Of a stretch of DNA of 22,348 nucleotides, positions 21,326-22,348 are shown in pieces (positions within the stretch are counted from its first letter, which is position 1; the number at the start of each line of letters is the position of its first letter). This DNA comes from Arcticibacterium sp051269965 (GTDB taxonomy: Bacteria > Bacteroidota > Bacteroidia > Cytophagales > Spirosomataceae), in contig JBNMFK010000016.1 in assembly GCA_051269965.1 (NCBI GenBank), positions 1 through 22,348 on the forward strand, given 5' to 3'. A program made the translations under genes and the position numbers. Below the pieces are notes generated by a model, which was not told the origin of the DNA, ran no database searches, and was given only the letters and a program-made list of their open reading frames with translations.

Positions 21326-21718
21326 ATGGACATTCACGTAAGCAACATCCCTTTTAAATTAAACGAAGCCGAGTTAAACGAACTATTTAGCCCCTATGGC
21401 GAAGTGGAAAGTGTAAAAATAGTAATTGACCACAAAACAAGGCTTAATAAAGGCTATGGTTTTGTGATCATGCCCATTGAACTTGAAGCCAAAAAAGCAA
21501 TAGTTGGGCTCAATGGCCACACCTTAATAGACAGAAAACTCAAAGTGAGCCTTTCAACAAAGAAAGAAGTAAAAAAGGCTAAGGATGTCCTCTTACCATT
21601 CTGGAAAAGAAAGCCTAAAAAAACAGAGTCCGTAGTTACCTTTGATGGGCAGCATAAAAAACCTGTAAAGGGGAAACATAAAAAAAGGCGTGGCCACGGT
21701 AGAGGTACTACCTACTAG
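21326..21718 (+). CDS. Single-RRM RNA-binding protein with a basic tail
   Basis: A 130-residue protein with one RNA recognition motif (residues 1-78) and a Lys/Arg-rich tail. RNP2 is IHVSNI (3-8) and RNP1 is KGYGFVIM (42-49); in RNP1 the usual second aromatic (GYGFVxF) is Ile48-Met49, so only Tyr44 and Phe46 remain for base stacking. The tail (about 85-130) is strongly basic and ends with KGKHKKRRGHGRGTTY, likely for nonspecific RNA contacts. Similar small RRM proteins occur in cyanobacteria and Bacteroidota and are often linked to cold or stress RNA handling; that role is inference. It is a single-gene unit with its own predicted promoter. Confidence 0.92.
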   Translation: MDIHVSNIPFKLNEAELNELFSPYGEVESVKIVIDHKTRLNKGYGFVIMPIELEAKKAIVGLNGHTLIDRKLKVSLSTKKEVKKAKDVLLPFWKRKPKKTESVVTFDGQHKKPVKGKHKKRRGHGRGTTY

Positions 21719-21817
21719 ACAGAAACAGTTCCTTCAAAATTTTTTATAGTTCGGTTCTTGAGCGGTAGTGTTGACTCTTCTATTTTGTAGAATTGGTTTA
21801 TTCCTGATAACTTACGC

Positions 21818-21841
21818 ATGATCAAGTAAATACTTGATCAT
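21818..21841. promoter_or_regulatory. Operator-like inverted repeat upstream of the penicillin acylase gene
   Basis: The arms ATGATCAAGTA (21818-21828) and TACTTGATCAT (21831-21841) are perfectly complementary over 11 bp with AA between them. The repeat ends 15 bases before the acylase ATG. The two-base centre makes an RNA hairpin strained, and no T-run follows, so a dimeric repressor site is more likely than a terminator. Confidence 0.55.
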
Positions 21842-21856
21842 CACGTCATCGACCCT

Positions 21857-22348
21857 ATGAAAATTATAAAAAAACTCCTGGTAGGCCTGGCTCTACTCAT
21901 TGCCCTTGGATCAGCAAGTATTTACCTTTATCTGAATTCATTAAAACCTGACTACAGTGCCAATTTACAGCTAGAAGGCCTCGAAGCTCCGGTAGAAGTG
22001 CTCTATGATGACTTTGCTATTCCGCATATTTATGCAGAAAACGAAGCTGACCTATTCTACGCCTTCGGCTATGTGCATGCCCAAGACAGGTTATTCCAAA
22101 TGGAAATACTTAGGAGGCTGGCCTCAGGTACATTAGCTGAAGTATTTGGTGAAGCCGCAGTACCCACAGATAAGTTTTTTAGAACATTGAATTTTAAGGC
22201 CCACGCAGATATAGCCATAGAAGCCAGAGATTCCCAAAGCCCAGAAAGTCAAGGTATCATAGCCTACCTCAAAGGAGTTAATGCCTATTTGAATAAAGGG
22301 AAAACACCTATTGAGTTTACACTGGCTGGCATACCAAGAAGAGACTTC
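21857..22348 (+). CDS. Penicillin acylase family protein, N-terminal part (runs off the window)
   Basis: The frame is open from the ATG at 21857 to the window edge (164 codons). Residues 1-27 (MKIIKKLLVGLALLIALGSA, then SIYLYLN) are a signal peptide or anchor, so the protein acts in the periplasm. The following part is the A chain of the penicillin acylase (Ntn hydrolase) family: VEVLYDDFAIPHIYAENEAD, LFYAFGYVHAQDRLFQMEIL and RRLASGTLAEVFGEA are near-canonical. Members cleave amide bonds such as beta-lactam side chains, acyl-homoserine lactones or other N-acyl amides. The catalytic N-terminal Ser of the B chain lies beyond the window, so activity and substrate cannot be judged. An inverted repeat directly upstream suggests regulated expression. 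Confidence 0.9.
   Translation, partial: MKIIKKLLVGLALLIALGSASIYLYLNSLKPDYSANLQLEGLEAPVEVLYDDFAIPHIYAENEADLFYAFGYVHAQDRLFQMEILRRLASGTLAEVFGEAAVPTDKFFRTLNFKAHADIAIEARDSQSPESQGIIAYLKGVNAYLNKGKTPIEFTLAGIPRRDF

Noticed and set aside
1..22348. CRISPR arrays, tRNA genes, rRNA genes, insertion sequences or phage genes
   Set aside because: No regularly spaced repeats, cloverleaf-like sequence, rRNA stretch, transposase or integrase reading was seen on either strand.

Overview
This window comes from an AT-rich genome of the phylum Bacteroidota, most likely the Cytophagales/Spirosomaceae part of it. The family assignment is an inference. Three things support the phylum: a secreted metalloprotease ending in a type-IX-secretion (T9SS) C-terminal sorting domain; repeated exact matches to the Bacteroidota sigma-A -7 element TAnnTTTG a short distance upstream of genes on both strands; and the general gene style (orphan aldo/keto reductase, YceI-like and Dabb lipoproteins, PspC, an RRM protein). 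No rRNA, tRNA, IS element, phage gene or CRISPR array was seen. The window reads as ordinary chromosome with a few decayed genes.

Layout, left to right. Positions 1-70 hold a possible 5' fragment of a minus-strand gene. At 277-2434 an SCP2 sterol-carrier-like protein and a large acyl-CoA dehydrogenase form a lipid/acyl-CoA pair, closed by a shared terminator hairpin facing nuoB. At 2485-3455 (minus) lies a two-gene nuoA-nuoB unit of respiratory complex I; nuoD sits alone about 11 kb away (14086-15300, minus), so complex I genes are dispersed and nuoC is not next to either unit. At 3602-6305 a T9SS-exported HExxH metalloprotease and a sodium:solute symporter converge, with 26 bp of coding overlap.

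At 6397-7999 clpS, recR and an unusual phosphoribosylanthranilate isomerase paralogue lie in series. At 8075-9603 a 2-oxoglutarate/Fe(II) oxygenase is followed by a YceI-like lipoprotein, and a strong terminator closes the unit. At 9696-10880 there is a two-domain CHR (chromate-type) transporter. At 10888-13582 (minus) an uncharacterised 7-TM protein, a sensor-less histidine kinase and a NarL/FixJ response regulator form a signalling operon. Just upstream of it is a gene for a small protein with a Gly-rich, Cys-Pro tail. This is the most interesting candidate system in the window, but the functional link is inferred only from gene order and domain logic.

At 13863-16964 follow a PspC-like protein, nuoD, a class IV PLP aminotransferase and a 188-aa protein of unknown function. 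At 17017-18436 (minus) a Dabb-domain lipoprotein and a Gpr/YghZ-type aldo/keto reductase form an operon with a clear terminator. At 18644-19457 there is a clearly decayed polysaccharide deacetylase gene with frameshifts and a stop. Then come a dGTPase (19527-20894), a 430-bp gap with possible remnants of a small lipoprotein gene, an RRM RNA-binding protein (21326-21718), and the 5' part of a penicillin acylase family gene (21857 to the window end) preceded by a near-perfect operator-like inverted repeat.
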